From positions 868,001 through 932,000 of the forward strand of contig JAAROD010000029.1 in NCBI GenBank assembly GCA_012274445.1: a DNA stretch of 64,000 nt, written 5' to 3'. Below, piece by piece: positions 32,384 to 44,127 of this stretch (the first letter of the stretch is position 1; the number at the start of each line of letters is the position of its first letter). The DNA comes from Sclerotiophoma versabilis (Eukaryota > Ascomycota > Dothideomycetes > Pleosporales > Didymellaceae). A program made the translations under genes and the position numbers. The notes under the pieces were generated by a model. It was not told the origin of the DNA. It made no database searches and saw nothing but the letters and a program-made list of their open reading frames with translations.

Positions 32384-33654
32384 TTACACATGCTGGGGAT
32401 GCAGGTATGAGTTCTGGTAGTATTGTTGGTGCGGCACGTTGGGTGGCAGTTCTGATGTTGGTGTCGATGGATACATCGAAGCTGGTTGTGATTTGACGAC
32501 ATGGCCAGCGAACTGCCCCTCACCATCGGGTGTGATAGGCGGTGTGAGGCATCCATTGTTCATGATGGCACCATAGGGAATCTTGTGAGGTGTCGAAGGT
32601 CCGTATTCTGAAACATGCTTGGGCTCCTCGACGGTAAGTGTTGGCGGGGGTGTCGGGGGTGAGGCAGCTGCTCTTTGCGCATTGCGTGCTTGCTGTTGAA
32701 GGAACTCGTCGACTGTAGCGACAACGTTGGACAGGTGTGTCGAGGCGTATTTCCTTGAGAGGACAGGCGATGGCTGGTAAAGGTGGTTTGACAAGCCCAT
32801 AACGGTCTGAGCATCATAGGCACCAGCCCACTCTGTAGGCTTAGCTTGGGGGCGTGTAAGCACACACCTGGCGAGGGCTAGAGCAGATCTGGCGAGGACC
32901 GAAGGTGGTGTGGATACGAACTCCTTGTGGAACAGTGCAATTTCCGCAATGTAAAGGGTCATGTGCTCAACCTCAGCGTCGTAAGGACCTGCGGCGAGAG
33001 CAATCTGAAGGAATGCATCCACGGTTGGGTGTCCGACAACCCAGTTCAGGGTTTGCAGTACGTGCCATTCCATCTGGGTGAACATCTCGTCATCGTAGAG
33101 CGAGCAGCACATCGACTTCAATTCCCGTACGGTTGGTACCCGGTCCTTCTTGTCGCCGTACTTAGCAGCAATAAGGAGTGCAGCACAGCCAACGAGCTGG
33201 TAGTGACGCTTGTAGACAACGCGGCGGGAGCAGTAGCGGTCGAGCAGGTTGACGGCAAGGAAGAGAGTCTCGGGAAGCAGCTGGAAAGCGGCGTGGGCTT
33301 CAACCAAAAAGTCGAGGAGGTAGGGGCGCATGAACCACTGGATCTCTGTCTGAATGTCAATCGAATTGACGTCTGGCAGGGTTTGTGACTGGTTCACGTT
33401 AGCAAGCTCTTTCGTCACGCATGTCTTGTGGCACCAACCTCCATGTGCATCATGTGCTCCATGATGTCCTCCTGATACTCGTCGGCAGTTTGTCTTGAAA
33501 GCTCCTCTGCAAGAGCCCGTTGTTGCATCCTTGCAATGCTGCGCTGGCGTTCCCTAGCCTCAGCGCGGAGAACGTAGATACCATCATCGTGCGACTCCGT
33601 GAAGTACGAGTCGCAATGCCCGTAGCGAGATTGTGTTTGCTGGTGGTAGGCCAT
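32384..33654 (-). CDS. G1/S cyclin (Cln/Puc1 type)
   Basis: A cell-cycle cyclin that activates the main Cdk at G1/S. Exons are 33439-33654 and 32384-33388, in total 406 residues. The intron (50 bp) has an unusual donor GTTGGT, branch GCTAAC and acceptor AACCAG. The join gives HME-SQTLPDV-SIDIQTEIQW, ahead of a full cyclin box with MRPYLLDFLVEAH, LDRYCSRRVV, LIAAKYGDKKDRVP and FTQMEWHVLQTLNW. The C-terminal tail is Pro/Ser/Thr-rich with several TP sites (SPPTPPP, LTPPITPDGEG), consistent with phospho-dependent turnover. The ATG lies in a clean context with no upstream ATG in the predicted spliced leader. A 5' UTR intron and a very long upstream gap suggest complex regulation. Confidence 0.9.
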
Positions 33655-33864
33655 TGTTGGTGATGTAGGAGGTGAGTGGAGGCGTCAAAAACGTGTTGCT
33701 TTGGTGAGGGAGTGTGATGGCTCGATGTGTTGGCCGTATTAGAGAATGGCAGCCTGGTAGGCAAGTTGTTGTCGTAGGACTGTATGTAGTTGGGTATGAA
33801 AAGGAAGGTATCTGGTCCGTAATTCCCGAAGAGCTTGTAAGGCGGGAATATGTATAACAGAAGC

Positions 33865-33939
33865 CTGGAACACGAAAGGATATTAGTCTGTGTTCGACTG
33901 AATTCTCAATCGCGAAACGGTGCAGGACGGAGTACATAC
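33865..33939 (-). other. Predicted 5' UTR intron of the cyclin gene
   Basis: A 75-bp interval has donor GTATGT, branch-like GACTAAT and acceptor GTTCCAG, about 210 bp upstream of the cyclin ATG. Splicing removes the leader's only upstream ATG (within GTATGTACTC). Confidence 0.65.
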
Positions 33940-36900
33940 CTTGAAGAATTAAAGTATTAAGATAAAGAACGAATGAGGAGCAGAGGAGGACTGGAAAGGT
34001 ACAGTAAAAGAAGTCGGAAAGCTCGAGCCCCTTGCTAATTGCATCCAGGAGCTAGAGTGAAATTGGCGGGTTTGATGTGGGGCGAACACTACTGTGAAAA
34101 GGGATGACAGAGCACGAGCTAACGAGTCTGCCAGGGTGCGTTGCTGGGTACTGGAATGCGGATAATCCCAATGCTGGCAATCGCGGAACTACGCAAGGCT
34201 TAGTTTAGGGCATTTCGGAAGGCATTTCGGGAGGCTTACAGATGATGCAAATCTCCGATTTATCGAAGATGCAAGTGACTGTAGAGAGATACAGCCGACT
34301 GTAAGGCCTGAATACAGCTGATGAAACTGGAGCGGTATGGTCAGCGCAGGATCAATAGCTGATCAATAGCGAATCAAGGGGAACATCCGGTTATCCAGTA
34401 AAATGAGAGTGAGCCCGAGTAGTAACTGTTGGTAAGGCTAGCAATCGTGGAATGAGGCTACGGCAAGCTCCGACCAGGCATCGTGACGGGTGAACATGTA
34501 GTCAAGCCGCCAAACTTCAGTGAAAGACCCTGATGAACCACGGGTAATAGTGACGTCGGTTTGAACAACGATGTTTGTTACATGCAGCACAATTTAGACG
34601 CACGACAATGCGACAGGAACAATGGCAGCAGCAGCATCCTCAGCCCAAGCTACTGAGCACAAGCCATTGGACCTCAGATGGGTGAAATGCAAGTCGTAGA
34701 CGTGATCGCGCATGAGGTGCTACAGCAGCAAGATGATGGCACGCAATCTCGTGTGAACTGTGGTGGCGCCGCGACGGGTTTGAAGAGTCGTGACTTGGCG
34801 AGACACGCCTGGTCGACGTAAATGAGACGAGTTGCAATCCGATCGAGGGTACGGTATGTGTCGCCCTTGACTCGAACTGCCATCCCTAACCGAAGACATT
34901 GGGCAACGTCAACGCTCACAATCCCATTGTCTCGCCCCAACCTTCTCCTTTGCAATGCTCGCCCTGTCCTGATGCTGCCCTCATATGCTGGCAATGTTCT
35001 CCAACCTCGTCGTGGTGTTCATGTTCCTCATCATGGTCTGTGCCCTTTTTTTCCTTCCTGATCCGGATCCGCGGATGTCAGAAGTCCCTGCTGGAAGGTG
35101 CTACCCGGACTGGACGCAATGACCGAGGCAAACGGAATCCACGGCAGAGAAGATTGAAACAGTGACCTACCTTGAGTTCCAAGAGCTGACACAGGTGTAC
35201 AGTGGGGTCACACGAGGCTGGTCGTATAGGAGCCGAGGCGGACAACGATGGACAGAGGCACAGCGAAGGCTTTCTCGACTATCTCTGCGGCCAGCGAGAG
35301 GACAGGAGGGGTAGGCGGAGGGGAATGGGAGGCTGAAGGTCACAGAGTGGTCTGGCACGCTTCAGGGTATCCTATTCGTAGAGAGACGGTCGAGGTGGGG
35401 AGGGCAGGAGAAGGAGGGATGTGTGGAAATAGGGCCGAGGATTATCAGCACCGCATCGAATCCAAGAAACTCCGTGCTCGACCGTAGTGGGGAGAGGATG
35501 ATAAAGAGGAGGTGAAGGGGAGGTGAGGAGAGGATGATGTTCTTCAGACGGCTGCAGCTCCCACAAAACGACGGGCTCTCAGCGCGCCCAGGAGCCTGAG
35601 TGGACCGCGCTCTACTGGCTTCGAGCTACCGGGCTAACCCTATCGCGGCCGCGCAAGTTCACAACCTTGGAAGTCAAGGAACGCCAGCCAACCGTGGCGT
35701 GTCCTGTCCGGCGTCGTGGATCTATGGCGTTTTACTCTGGCAACTCCCAGCCAGGAACACGCTTGATATTGCACGCGTTGCAGTCCGTCTCTCCCGCAGC
35801 GCTGCCTTGCGCACTGTCACGCCGCCCGGCTGCTGTGCTCGCAGCCGTAGCCACCGCCAGTGCCTGCGCTGCAACATGTAACAGTGGCAGGCTGGACGCC
35901 CGCTGTCTCGCTGCTCGCACAAAGACGTGATGCTTGCCGTGGCCTCACAACGCGTCCAACTGTGGCTCCTAGCTCGCGGCGACTACCCACGTTAGCTGGC
36001 AGGCGGACTGAGAGGAACGCGCTGGTGGACTGCCTGTCATCTTCGCGAATCCCCGCTCCAATCAGGCCTTGGGAGCGTCTCCGGTCAGCGTGAAGCCAAC
36101 GCATGCAGCGACCGGGGTCAGGCTCTGATTGCTAGCCAATGCGTCCTCGTCTGCGCACAGGAAACATGTTGCTTTGCATGATTCTGAACAGCCAAGACCT
36201 TGAATTGGCAGTGCCGCCGCAGCTCAGACTCTGCTGCGTGCTTCCCCTGGCACATCCTTACGCCAAGTGGCAGGAGACGCTTCAAAGATGCCCATCGTCA
36301 TGAGGCGATGATAGATATTCACTCTCGCTTACGCGCTCCCGTGCGTTCGCCGCTCCACGTAGATGCTTGCGGGCTGTTTGCATCCCGTTTGAGGTTGCAC
36401 ACGAGAACTCACCTTGTCGAGTATCTGCAAGCAGCATCAACACCAAATCTTAGTGATTGCATCAGCTCCATAAAAACACGCAAACTCAACGCGAGCGATT
36501 CAGAGCATCAAGACCCATCAAGCCCCACGTTCACGCTGCTTCCGCATGGTGGACAGCTCTAAGAGTGACTATCGCGCAATCGTCGGTACCGAGCTTCGTA
36601 GCTAGAGTAACACAGACGTCCTTGCTGATGAAGCCCAAGGCCCGACCGTTGAGATGATCGTGTATGAAGATCGCTGCTGTTGTTTCGACACAGAGGAGTT
36701 AGGGGTCGGATTACTTGCCTGCAAATACATTGCCTCTGACAAGCCCAATAACGCGTCCTGCAGCACCGAACAGTGCTTCTTCAGCTTGTGATATTGCCAA
36801 TGAAGTCCGCGGGTCGCAAGCATCAAGCCAGGTTGCCAAACTTGAAGCTTCCAGAAATCATCCGTGGTTGACCTTCCCTTGCAGAGCTAGCCACTCCTTT

Positions 36901-39365
36901 TGCGGGGTTAGGTGCATGCTATCTAACGAGCTTGGTTCCGCTGCATCGTGACAGCATTTGAGCTTTGACTTTGCAAAAGCAGCACGACGCCTGATGCTGA
37001 CCGCTGTGGGGACGAAATGCGCATATACTGTCTACAAAGTTGAGCAAGGCAGCACCTCTTGCCGGCATATCACAGAGACAAAGCAGGGTGCCGTTCAGCT
37101 GTGTGCCTGTCCCTGCAATTGCACCGACAAAGGATCCATTGGCGTTTCTGCAGCCGTCTGACACATGATGTGATGACTTGAATTCGGCAAGTCATTGCGT
37201 GCGGCTGGGAGACTTCATTATTTCCAAACGATACATGCTAGCGCCATCTTTCGTGTTTTCCACCATTGATGGCCTCGGACGCCGTCTCAAAAGCACCGTT
37301 TAAACGCAACGACCGGCAGCGCTTTCTCTTGGTCTGACTATTGCATGCAGCTAGAGCTCGCAGCCGGCTTCCGCGCACCGTGTCTCGTCTTTGATCCAAC
37401 ACTGCACTAACTCGTCATGTCCTTGGTCTGATCACGACCGCGAACACAGCGCGCGTCTTAAAGCATCTGAGCCGCAATGCACGCGACAACGCGTGTAAGG
37501 AAACTTTTGCCTCCAGCCTGTTTTCGTTCCGCTCCGTTCCACGCCTTGTCTCGTCCGTCTGAGGACCGAGTCTATTGACAGTTGACCCATACACTCTGTG
37601 GGCCTCAGGCTCCGGCTACCGTACAATCAGCGCTGCTAGCAAATTTGCTCAAGACTTTTCATTGCAATTGATCACGATGCGGGCCTCGTGAGGAGATCTT
37701 CACTCATCCTCCACAGCAACCAGACGCATCGCGCCGATATACAGTGCGTCGTGGTACTGGCGACTGGCCGCAATGCGGATGGGTCCCCTACCTCCGCCCT
37801 CATCGCTTACCTGGTTGTCTGGGCACCGCATGAGCCGTGACAGATTTTGTGCAGCTTGCACGACGGCTGAAGAGCAAACTTTTCAACATTTACAGACGTG
37901 GCTGCTGGGGGCGAAGTGCATGTTTCAATGTTCTGCAACACATGTCTTCGCCGAATATAGCCCAACAATAATGAGGCCCGGCCGCGCCTGACTTCAGCGA
38001 GCACAATTGTCTTTCCAAGGGATGAAAGGACCGACGCAATGACGCTGCACTGCGGAACTTGTTACCCCGCTCGGCGGTCAAAGCGCGTCTATTGAAGGTT
38101 CAACCAATCCCTCAGTACACGAATGTGCTTTTCCTAGGTTCCGCTATTCACGCGTTGGAGGCGCAGTGCCGGAGCGACTAGGATCGCGTTCACGCGTACC
38201 GCGTAAAGTGGTTACATAGTTTGTCCGGCGTCATGACCAGCCTCTGAAACCGTCGATGGGACGCCCAAGACGCACTGATGGTGATTCAACGTTGATCTCA
38301 TGCAGCATTCCAGATGTCTGCACATCAAGGGGCGCCAACCCTAATTGCAGGCAAGCTCAGCCGTTGAGTGCACCATCTCTACAGCAACGCAGTGCGATGA
38401 CGTCCAGACCCAGAGCTGATTACGTGCGAAGGCTGTAGCGGTTTGTGGAAGCTGGGCCGGGTGCTTATCGCCATAGTCCCCGCAACGAGTCTCACAAAGG
38501 TGCGATGATGCGGCGTCACAAGCCGACTAAACGGCTGAAAGGAGGGGCGCCTAACAAGCTCTCGTTGCTGTACGCACAAGTAATGTTTGCACAATGCTCA
38601 GGCGGGCGATATATGCAGCACCACTTCGGCCAAACCCTGGCTGAAGTGGCAGTTTGCGGATAACGCAAGGAGGGACCTGCCGTGCCCAACACCTTGCAAT
38701 GCCGCGGCACATGTTGAAAAGCTATTCAGAGTTTTCAAAGAGACTACCCCGCCGGTCTGAAGTTCAAAGGATCCAACACGTAGTCACATTCATGCCGCCG
38801 CGATCGGGTTCAAAACTTGCTAGCCTCCGAAGCTTAGCTGCCGTACTCAAACCCAGTTCTCATCCCTTTCAACTCCATGTCCAGCTTTCAGTCCGTCTAT
38901 GCCAAAGTGTAGTAGCTACGGGGTCGAAGGGTCGAGCGGAGCGAGGTTCGGTGATGCGCAACTTGTGCTTGGGCGTTGGTGTTCTGCCATCGTGTGCCGG
39001 CGTGAAGGAGCCTTCACGCACCCAAAAGCCTACCCAAAATAGAGACAACACACATGTAGAGCACGTTTACCCATCTGATGGAAGCAGATGGGCGGACGTG
39101 GTTTTGGTGGGTTTCATGGCTTGATGGATGATGGGATGGAGTTCAAGGTCGTTCGGATGAAGTGATGTTTAGAGCTGGCTCGGAAAAACAATCTACCTAG
39201 CTGCGGAGACCCATCCATGTCTACTGAAAAGTTCGTGCCAAGAGTTTCTTTTGAAAGTTGACGAACATGAAAGCTGTAGTGTTAATCTTGTAGCGCATGC
39301 CCACAGACTGCGCGTGGAGCTTCTCAAGTAATTTTGCAACATCTGGTTTCACTTGAAAGCGCATC
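33940..39365. other. Very long intergenic region between cyclin and UTP4
   Basis: Together with the cyclin leader this is 5.7 kb between divergent start codons. No frame looks convincingly coding: the open frames are short, overlap on both strands and show no domains. 34.8-36.2 kb is GC-richer. Three ACGCGT hexamers occur at 37489, 38150 and 38192, not more than expected by chance over the whole window. It could hold regulatory sequence or an unrecognised noncoding RNA. Confidence 0.5.
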
Positions 39366-42126
39366 ATGGACATCCACAGATCGCGTTTCGTGCCTTTCCC
39401 GCCATCTGCGATCAACGCCCTCGCATTTTCGCATACCGAGCCGGAGCATGGCCAGCAAGAACCCGAGTCGCTGAGGCTCGCTATCGGACGCGCAAACGGC
39501 AACATTGAGATTTGGAATCCTGCGAACGGCGCATGGCTACAAGAGAAAGTCTTCTATGGCGGCAAAGACCGAAGTGTGGAGGGTTTGGTATGGACACAGA
39601 ACCCCGATCAGAGGGACTCGAATGGCAAGATTGTACCCGGACGTCTGCGGCTTTTTAGCATCGGCTACTCAAGCAGCGTCACCGAGTGGGATCTTGCAAC
39701 AGGCCTTCCCGCACGACACTCGAACGGCAATCACAGCGAAGTGTGGTGTATCGCAGCGCAACCAAGGGCGAAGGGCAATACTGTTGGAGGTACGAATGAC
39801 GCCGGCTCCTACCAGAAGCTTGTAGCAGGCTGTGCAGACGGAACCCTTGTTCTCCTCTCCACCGAAGACGATGACCTCCGCTTTGAACGGTTCGTTTCCA
39901 GGGCATCGACGAAGAAAGCTCGTGCTTTGAGCGTCGCATTCAAAGACCGCGACACGGTGCTTGCGGGTTTCGCAGACAGTATGATTCGAGTTTTTGACAC
40001 AAGAAACGGGAACGTGATCAGGAACATTTCGCTGGGGAGCGGACCGCATGGTGGGCCCAAGGAGATTTTGGTCTGGAAGGTGAAGTGCCTCTCCAACGGC
40101 GACTTCGTGTCCGGCGACTCCACTGGCGAAATCAGGGTTTACAGTGGCAAGAACTACAGTCAAACGCAGAGGATCTCGGGCCACGAAGCGGATGTTCTGG
40201 ATCTCGCCGTTTCTCGCGATGGTACGGGCATCTTCAGCGCAGGCATGGATCGCCGCACATGCTTCTACACTTGCAAAAAGTCGCAAGGGAACAAGGGACA
40301 GAACGGCAAATGGCGTAAGGTCTCCCACCAGAGGTATCACGAGCACGACGTCAAGGCTATGGCGACCTACGAGGGCAACAAGATTAGTGTCGTTGTTTCT
40401 GGAGGTAAGGAACACCCATCCATTTTAAGATTGACCGATGGCTTACATGTTTCGCATAGGTATCGATACACAACCCATCGTCGTCCCTCTCCGACAATTT
40501 GGGCAAGAACTCAGTCGAGGTCTGCCAGCTCTGCCTTCCACTCCCCCTCTCGTGAGCGCCCCAGAAGCACGACTCTTGGTTAGCTGGTGGAACACTGAGG
40601 TCCGAGTCTGGCGCGTTAAGCCCAATCACGATGGCACAGAGAAGCCCAAGGTGGTGGCACGTTTGGCTTTGCAGGGAGATGAGAACGTCACATCCGTCTC
40701 AATCAGCCATGATGGCGAGCTTCTCTCTGTCGCAACCGCAGACACCGTCAAGCTGTTTCAGCTCATTCGCCCACAGTCAGGAGCAGGACCCAGTCTTCGA
40801 GTTCGGAAGATCGAGATGCCAGACATTGGAGGTGCCAGAAACGTTCGCTTGACAGCCGATGGCAAATGGCTTGCCGCGGTTGCCGCTACGAACCAAGTCA
40901 GACTCGTCAGGATAGTCAAGACGGAGGACCCAGATGATCAGCCTCGTCCTCTAGCTAAGGTTACGCTCCTGCAGCGTATGCCTCGTGAGGATACCCGATT
41001 GACTCCTCTTACTGGAGAGCACGGGTCTTACGAACGCTCGATCAACCATGCAGAATTCTCTTCTGATGGCACTGTGTTTGCTGTCACGGACCTTGCAGGC
41101 TACATCGACACGTGGGTCCTAGAAGGGCACGAGGATCCAACCGCCCCCGAAGTGGACATTGATGACTCCACATCGGACGCTGCCGAGGATGAAGACTCTG
41201 ACAATGACGACGAGGACGGGTCGAAAGAGCAGATCATATTCCTTGGTCAGCGATGGATACGTAATCCCTCTGGACATTTGCTGCCCCGTCTCGACTCCAC
41301 ACCCACACTACTATCGTTCCAACCCAGCACGGACGATCCTCGGCCACAACCGAATGGTAACCCTGCGGTCCATCCCACGAGGTCCAACCCTCACCCCCAC
41401 TCGCATGAGGTGCCGACCACGGAGCACAAGCTGCTCGTCACATCGGCGAAGCACCAGTTGTACATTTTCAAAGTGATCGCAGGCCGTCTGTCAGAATGGT
41501 CAAGGAGAAATCCGCCTTCCAGCTACCCGTCTGAATACCGCATGCTTGATCTGCCCGCCAAGGGCTGTGTTTGGGACGTTTCTTCGACCCAAGAACGACT
41601 CTGGTTGTACGGAGAGAAGTGGCTCTTCATGTTCGACCTGAGCAAGGACTTCCCAATCTCCGAAGATGGGTCCAAGAAGCGCAAGCGCGACACTGCAATC
41701 GATACACCGAGGAAGACTACCAGTGGAGCGGGCGACATGATTCCCTCAAAAGAGAGCACAGTCACAAAGCTGCGCAAGTATAACGGTGCACCTGGCAAAG
41801 ATGCAGGCAAGGCAAACTGGCTGGACGTGCACGCGCCCAGGTCTAACGCGCTTGACGATGACGATGAGGGCGAGTCACAACCACTTGCGTCTCTCCGACG
41901 AATGGCGACGCAGGAGGAGATGACTAATGGAGATGGGCCTACTGGGGGAGAGGTTGCAGAAGTGGAGCAGAAGGCAAGCTGGTGGCATACGTTCAAGTAT
42001 CGTCCGATACTGGGCATGGTGCCTGTTAGCAGCGAGCAGGGGCAGCCGCTCGAGGTGGTCCTTGTCGAACGGCCATCGTGGGATCTTGACTTGCCGCCTA
42101 GGTTTGTTGGGGCGCATGAAAAGTAA
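39366..42126 (+). CDS. UTP4: U3 snoRNP/t-UTP WD40 protein Utp4 (Cirhin)
   Basis: A nucleolar WD40-repeat protein of the t-UTP/UTP-A module of the small-subunit processome, needed for pre-rRNA transcription and 18S processing. Exons are 39366-40404 and 40460-42126, in total 901 residues. The conserved N terminus MDIHRSRFVPFPPSAINALA fixes the start. Two propeller-like blocks of WD repeats span both exons (for example LAIGRANGNIEIWNP, VSGDSTGEIRVYSG, DVLDLAVSRDGTGIFSAGMD). An acidic low-complexity stretch (DEDSDNDDEDG) interrupts the second block near residue 590. The intron (donor GTAAGG, acceptor CGCATAG) joins VVSGG to IDTQPIV. Confidence 0.93.
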
Positions 42127-44127
42127 ATTCGTATTGCGCTTCGTAAAGATGTTGCATTTTCCGGCGTTGATACCTCCAATCGAACTTTTTTCGACACCCA
42201 TCCCCTTCATCTCAACTAGCTCCAGTGATACATGATTGAAGACATTCAAGAAACCGCAAAGGGCCTACACTAAGCGAGGAAGTGCTAGATGCTCGTAAGC
42301 TCATTGAGACTGCGAAGGGTGCCTCGCTCATGTTTCAAAGGACGACGCGTCGATGCTCAACACCACATGGTAAGTGGGTCTAGACCATCCTTGTCTCAAG
42401 CAGTGACTCGTCAGCTCGCAGCGTGTGGCTTAGATTGTATTTCTCCGAGTCCGAGCCGGTAAGTGGTGGCCAGGGCCACCTGACACAGCACAGTCTTCGT
42501 GCTCGTGGGCTAGCCAAGATACGTCCGCAACGCGTAAGGCTTAAGTCGCTGGCAGAGTGAATTCGCACACACGTGACGTAGGGTGCGCAGAGCCGCTTGA
42601 TAATACGTCTTGATCGGTGAGATAGTCGTCACAAGCATGCCCAAGCTCAACATCTGTTGTGCTGGTGTCAGACTTTGATGCTGTGCTCACAAAGACAGGC
42701 ACGCCACCAGCACATCAGGCTCTCGATCGGTGGTGTAATCTACGGTGATGAGCGCAAGGCTGCGGAGAGTAACACGGAGCATCATGTATCCCGCAGCATT
42801 CGCAAGCTTTTTTACCCCAGAGGCAACGATGTTACAAGATCGACTTTGACAACCCGCACTCTGCAGGAGATGATCGCCATGATAGCTGACGCAAACCAAT
42901 GATGACGAGGCACGGAAATGCCAAGGAAAACCCGTCTGTCACTTCGCCACATGGCCGCACAGCCAATGAGCAGCAGGCTTCATTCAGCAGAACAAGCAGG
43001 CTTCAGGGGACAACGCTGTCGCAAGCAGCGGTGCGGGCTTCACCAACAGACAAGATTGCGTACAGTCACAGGGCAGCAGCTGGCGTGGTCTTATTCCTCC
43101 ACCCGTTCTTGAAGAGTTTGCGTCGTCAATGTCGGCGTTGGAGCTATTGATTCACCAAAACGTACCGACAGCAGCACCGGCGCATACGCGTACGTGGGCT
43201 GCCGCGGCGTGCGACGGCACACGTCCGCTCCACAAGCGCAGCTGGGCGGCTGAGGGACGGAGATGGAGAGCGTGGCACGCAGCGTGTGCATGCGCGGTTG
43301 AGAGGCGCGAGGAAATGAAACTTCAAGTGCTTGGGCAGAGTTGCGCTGTAGCTAAGAGTCTCCTGGAGAGCGTCTCCAGCGCTAAGTGGTTCGAGAGCCG
43401 TCGAGGCGCAGAGGGTTCCCGTGGTTGCGTGACAGCTCGAGCCAGCATACGCAATCGTCTAGCGTGCAGCGCAGGGCTTGGCGGGCCGCGCGTGTAGAGA
43501 GAGCAGAGACGGGCGGCAGCGGTGCAGAGCAGGGCAGCAGGCGTCGAGGCAAGCGCACGCAAGTGAGGATGATGAAGGCCTGTCTGCGCGAGCGCGCACG
43601 CATGCAGTCGGCCGGCGATGCGCAATCGCAGCATGGGGCCGACTTGCAGCGGCGTAGCTGGGCGCTGGCCAGGTCGTCGCAGCAGTGGCTTCAGTGGGTG
43701 AGGGCCGCGTGTCGACCGCGAAGCCCCTGACGAAAGCGGGAAGGCGCGACTTTCCGCTCTTGCCCCATTCCCGCCCTCATGATTACGCTCGTCCCTGCCC
43801 TGCGCACCCTTCTCTGCTCAGCTACCAGCTTTCAGGACCTCGGACGACGTCGTCTTGCGCACACTGACGCTGCAGCACCGCGCTCGCAACAGTCGACGAC
43901 GACGTCTACTTAGAACCACCGCCCGCCGCCCGCCGCCCGTGACGCCTGCTGCTGCTGCTGCGCCTGCACTCTGACGCTCGTTGACCAGCGACCCGGGCTG
44001 TGCAGTGCCAATCCGCCGCCTGTTAGCACCCACATCAGCGCTCCACGCCCGCCCACGCCGACCCTCCTCACCCACCATCACCACCACGACCACGACCACC
44101 ACCCCCCAATCCACACACACGCCCGCC
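42127..44127. other. UTP4 3' flank and long PNG1 upstream region
   Basis: No gene is supported in these 2 kb. 43.1-44.1 kb is GC-rich with overlapping open frames on both strands, a composition effect. The last 100 bp is CCA/CAC-rich PNG1 leader (44067-44106) ending in GCCGCCATGG. Confidence 0.55.

Noticed and set aside
31999..32556. A 185-residue minus-strand frame overlapping the cyclin 3' end
   Set aside because: It runs out of register through the cyclin coding sequence and has a composition unlike a real protein there.
37489..38197. Three ACGCGT hexamers as an MBF-regulated cluster
   Set aside because: The hexamer occurs across the window at about the frequency expected for any 6-mer, so three sites in 700 bp is weak evidence.
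43981..44127. N-terminal extension of PNG1 by 49 residues
   Set aside because: It starts at TTG and encodes Thr/Pro/His low complexity. The ATG at 44128 is in an excellent context.
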